Assembly: GCA_029257695.1 (NCBI GenBank)
Contig: JARIAU010000099.1
Location: 1-55,190, forward strand
Length of the DNA stretch: 55,190 nucleotides
Direction: 5' to 3'
DNA from: Oscillospiraceae bacterium
GTDB taxonomy: Bacteria > Bacillota > Clostridia > Oscillospirales > Oscillospiraceae
Shown: positions 52,655 through 55,190 of the stretch, one piece after another
Numbering within the stretch: position 1 is the stretch's first letter
How the letters are laid out: every line of letters begins with the position of its first letter
Notes under the pieces: generated by a model
Database searches by the model: none
Told to the model about the DNA's origin: nothing
What the model saw: only the letters and a program-made list of their open reading frames with translations
Position numbers and translations under genes: made by a program

Positions 52655-53095
52655 TTATTTCAGGTCCAGATATTCCAACACCAGCTGATTCGATCGGCTA
52701 TACCCATGTTTCCCGTAGAATCTTTGATGCGGTTCTTCGGTTGTGGTCAGAAGTTCGATCCAGGCACACTTCTGCTGCCGCAGCAATCGCTCCAATTCTT
52801 GCAGCAGAGCGCTGCCATACCCACGGTTCCGCCGCTCCGCAGCCACTAAAATTTCTTCCAGATAAAACCCTCTGCAGTCATCAAATTGCTTGAACCACCC
52901 CATCAAGAATCCTATCAGACGCTCTCCTTCCCATTGCAGGAGAACTAAGGAATCCTCCATAGAAGTGATTTGATGCAGCCGTCGATGGGCCGTTTCTGTT
53001 GTCCAGCAGCCACCCGTGGCATTGTATGCACTTCGATACAACTGCACCAGCGCATCCATAAACTTCGGCTCAAAAAGCCGATAGGTCAGACGCAC
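52655..53095 (-). CDS. GNAT family N-acetyltransferase
   Basis: A 146-residue acetyltransferase. Motif A is EEILVAAERRNRGYGSALL (RxxGxG), and the C-terminal motif B region is FYGKHGYSRS. I start it at the GTG at 53095, seven bases after GGGGGAG; nearer ATG and TTG codons upstream lack a spaced ribosome site. It follows the alcohol dehydrogenase gene by 26 bases on the same strand, so the two may be co-transcribed. Substrate unknown. Confidence 0.83.
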   Translation of the reverse strand: MRLTYRLFEPKFMDALVQLYRSAYNATGGCWTTETAHRRLHQITSMEDSLVLLQWEGERLIGFLMGWFKQFDDCRGFYLEEILVAAERRNRGYGSALLQELERLLRQQKCAWIELLTTTEEPHQRFYGKHGYSRSNQLVLEYLDLK

Positions 53096-53121
53096 AGAAC
53101 CACTCCCCCACATCCTTCCAT

Positions 53122-54303
53122 TCAATGGTTTGCCTTGCGGTAAATCTCGTAAATGTCCTGCTGATTCAGCACTCGGAACGTGCCGATCGTTCTGGTTCCC
53201 TCATAAGCACAGCGATAGGCCATGTCCCGCACGATTTCGTCGTTCTGCACACCAATGCAGCCGCCAAGGCCGGTGGGCATCCCCAGAGAAGCAAAGTAAT
53301 CTACGGTCTTCCGGATGCCTTCGTCTGCCGCCTTTGCATCCTCCGACTCCGTCACGCCCCAGACATTCCGGGCATAGCGGGCAAAGCGGGACACCTTAGT
53401 CGGGCAGACATATTCCGCCCAAGCCCCCCACACCGCTGCCAAAGAAGCGCCGTGGGCCACATCAAACCGAGCGGACAGCTCATGCCCCAGCTGATGGACC
53501 GCAAAATCCGGCTTTCCGCCCAATCCGGTCAGCCCGTTATGACTCAAGCTTCCGGCCCACATCAGCTCACTCTGCGCCTGATAATCCGCCGGGTCCTCCA
53601 ACGCCTTGGTTCCGAACTGAATGACTGTCCGCAGCAGTGCCTCGGCCAGTGCGTCGGTCAATTCATTTTCCACCGGATTAAAATAGCGATCCAGCGTGTG
53701 CATCATAATATCCGTCGTACCACAGGCAATCTGCTCCTTGGGCAGGGTATAGGTCAGCTCCGGATTCAAAATGGCAAACTTGGCCCGATTGAACCGGGTG
53801 TTGATGCCACGCTTGCGGTGAATTTCTTCGTTGGTCAGCACGGCAGAATCGCTCATTTCGCTGCCCGCTGCCGAGATGGTCAAAATGACACCCACGGGCA
53901 AGGAGCGCTCCAACGGTACTTCCCGCGTCCAAATCGACCAAATATCCTGCTCCGGGTTGGCCGTGCCATGGGCAATGGCTTTGGCCGTATCAATGCTGCT
54001 GCCGCCGCCGATGGCCAGCACAAAATCCGCCCCAAAGGACACCGCTGCCTGAATCCCTTCCCGCACATGGGCCACTGTGGGGTTTGGCTTCGCACCGCCA
54101 AACGATTCCACCGCCAGCCCCGCCTGACGCAGGGCTTTGGTCACTCGCTCCAACAAGCCGCTGCGCTTCACGCTGCCTCCGCCGTACACCACAAACACCC
54201 GGCTGCCGCCGTACTGCTTCACATACGCCGGACACTGCTCTTCCGTACCCACGCCGAACACTACTTCTGTGGGTGCATAATAAGTAAAGTGTTCCACATC
54301 CAT
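53122..54303 (-). CDS. Iron-containing alcohol dehydrogenase (group III, BdhA/YqhD-like)
   Basis: A 393-residue NAD(P)H-dependent alcohol dehydrogenase. The N-terminal nucleotide domain has GGGSVKRSGL and the IGGGSSIDTAKAIA signature. The iron ligands are visible in the C-terminal half: TTDIMMHTLDRY (Asp and His), and AVHQLGHELSARFDVAHGASLA (two further His). Likely reduces aldehydes such as butyraldehyde during fermentation. The start codon at 54303 is preceded by an AGGAGGCATG-like segment. Substrate specificity cannot be read from sequence. Confidence 0.92.
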   Translation of the reverse strand: MDVEHFTYYAPTEVVFGVGTEEQCPAYVKQYGGSRVFVVYGGGSVKRSGLLERVTKALRQAGLAVESFGGAKPNPTVAHVREGIQAAVSFGADFVLAIGGGSSIDTAKAIAHGTANPEQDIWSIWTREVPLERSLPVGVILTISAAGSEMSDSAVLTNEEIHRKRGINTRFNRAKFAILNPELTYTLPKEQIACGTTDIMMHTLDRYFNPVENELTDALAEALLRTVIQFGTKALEDPADYQAQSELMWAGSLSHNGLTGLGGKPDFAVHQLGHELSARFDVAHGASLAAVWGAWAEYVCPTKVSRFARYARNVWGVTESEDAKAADEGIRKTVDYFASLGMPTGLGGCIGVQNDEIVRDMAYRCAYEGTRTIGTFRVLNQQDIYEIYRKANH

Positions 54304-54390
54304 GCCTCCTTAAGGTGCATTTTTTCTCATTTTAGCACGAAGCCCTCCACGGGCAAGCAGATCTCCACAGGGTATTTTCCCTCCGCAGCA

Positions 54391-54424
54391 TAAAAAAATC
54401 CCGAGGACCGTAGTCCCCGGGATT
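54391..54424 (-). terminator. Terminator of the lipoprotein gene
   Basis: AATCCCG and CGGGATT arms (54397-54403 and 54418-54424) with inner GGAC/GTCC, one mismatch, followed on the minus strand by TTTTTTT. Confidence 0.85.
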
Positions 54425-54434
54425 GGTAAGTCAA

Positions 54435-55112
54435 TTACTGACCGCTGTAATCAATGATCAGCGCGTCGATGCGTCCAAAGTCATCCTTATTGATGGTGTA
54501 GCCATCGCCGTCATTGGTCACCTGCACAGAAACCGTCTTGGGCTCCCCATAGCCGATGGAAACCAGACGGGCATTCACCATGTCGAGCACAGACTGTGCC
54601 CATGCAGTTTCGATCTTGGGATCGCCGTCAGACAGACCCTCGAACTCGCCGGACTCAATCCGCTCCGTCCAAGCAGCGGCAAAGGCATCCTTATCCTCGG
54701 TCATCACCTTATGGATGGTATCAATGGGATAGACCGTCAGCTCCACCAGATAGGTGTCGCCGTTCTTGCTGACGCCGCCAACTTCATACTTTGCATGATT
54801 GTAGAGTACATGGTACAGATCCACGATCTGGTCACGGATGCCCTCTTCGCAGCTGTCCAACACGATGCTGAAGTAGTTGCAGAAGTACTCCACTTCCACA
54901 TCAATGCCCTGCTCATACTGCGCCCGAGCCTCTTCTCTGCTGAGGTTGACACTCTTCAGATACTGATCCGTATACTGATTCAAGTAAATCAGATCCAGGT
55001 TGCCCTGCACCAGATCTCCGGCGGAGAACGAGTTTCCGCAGCTGGTGAGGATTCCAAGGCACATCAGTGCGGTCAGAACCAGGGCCAAACCCTTCTTCAT
55101 CGACTTTTTCAT
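54435..55112 (-). CDS. Uncharacterised lipoprotein
   Basis: A 225-residue exported protein with a lipoprotein signal (MKKSMKKGLALVLTALMCLG) and lipobox ILTSCG (about 21-26). The mature part is soluble and acidic, with no recognised motif. It has a beta-strand-like pattern near YLVELTVYPIDTI and a C-terminal YTINKDDFGRIDALIIDY. Similar small lipoproteins of unknown role are common in gut Clostridia. AAAGGAG precedes the ATG at 55112. A TGCTAGAAT extended -10 lies upstream (about 55160-55165). No function proposed. Confidence 0.85.
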   Translation of the reverse strand: MKKSMKKGLALVLTALMCLGILTSCGNSFSAGDLVQGNLDLIYLNQYTDQYLKSVNLSREEARAQYEQGIDVEVEYFCNYFSIVLDSCEEGIRDQIVDLYHVLYNHAKYEVGGVSKNGDTYLVELTVYPIDTIHKVMTEDKDAFAAAWTERIESGEFEGLSDGDPKIETAWAQSVLDMVNARLVSIGYGEPKTVSVQVTNDGDGYTINKDDFGRIDALIIDYSGQ

Positions 55113-55190
55113 AATGTTTCTCTCCTTTACTTACCTCAATCGCTCAAGGTTGTTGCTTTATTCTAGCATACTTAGAGACAACTTGCTATA

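Overview
The window looks like a core chromosomal segment of a strictly anaerobic, low-G+C-lineage Gram-positive bacterium of class Clostridia, most likely a gut Oscillospiraceae/Ruminococcaceae-type organism. This is inferred from several things: the murB-rapZ-yvcK-whiA order, a CIRCE-controlled groESL, a ZTP riboswitch on fhs, superoxide reductase with rubredoxin, clostridial families such as DUF4364, DUF3048 and the PF06541 membrane family, and moderately GC-rich coding sequence. I cannot name the species. I saw no insertion sequence, prophage, CRISPR array, rRNA or plasmid function. Genes are dense, and most convergent pairs are separated by strong bidirectional hairpin terminators.

Layout, left to right. 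(1) 1-521: superoxide reductase and a rubredoxin cut off by the window edge, translationally coupled. (2) 616-4901: a phosphate module of PhoB-type regulator, PhoR-type kinase and a Na/phosphate cotransporter with PhoU-like tail; the transporter carries a tandem 11-bp Pho-box-like repeat. (3) 5107-7557: an HTH regulator with a long helical-repeat-like C-terminus next to an MFS transporter. (4) 7680-15067: CarD-family regulator with a long leader, YgiQ radical SAM protein, pyridoxal/pyridoxamine kinase, HAD phosphatase, small DtxR/MntR-like regulator, CNNM/CorC-like membrane protein, and TrmO-like tRNA methyltransferase. (5) 15175-19046: a consensus promoter, micro-ORFs and two tandem terminators ahead of a TetM/EF-G-like GTPase fused to a YacP/Rae1-like NYN nuclease domain, followed by a LacX-type mutarotase. 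(6) 19154-23890: an unknown protein, GNAT, proC, asparaginase, a Met-Glu-Val tRNA cluster and a DEDDh exonuclease. (7) 24021-31270: groEL/groES, diacylglycerol kinase-like protein, XpaC-like protein, DEAD-box helicase, D,D-carboxypeptidase lipoprotein and an acidic-tailed protein. (8) 31488-36395: ZTP riboswitch with fhs, DUF3048 lipoprotein, TIGR04076 protein, DUF4364 and PF06541 proteins. (9) 36509-45934: one long operon, murB-rapZ-yvcK-whiA-LURP-dnaE-cls. (10) 46059-55112: lipoprotein nuclease with a coupled small protein, long-form hpf, cytidylate kinase-like protein, a 1105-residue soluble multi-AAA+ M41 protease, GNAT, Fe-dependent alcohol dehydrogenase and a lipoprotein.

The most interesting parts are the GTPase-NYN fusion with its attenuator-like leader, and the soluble protease that joins an apparently degenerate AAA+ domain, a CbxX/SpoVK-type AAA+ domain and an FtsH-type AAA+-M41 module in one chain. 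Next come the Pho-box arrangement, the ZTP riboswitch, and the secreted nuclease with its coupled cytoplasmic partner. All functional statements come from reading motifs by eye; no database search was run.
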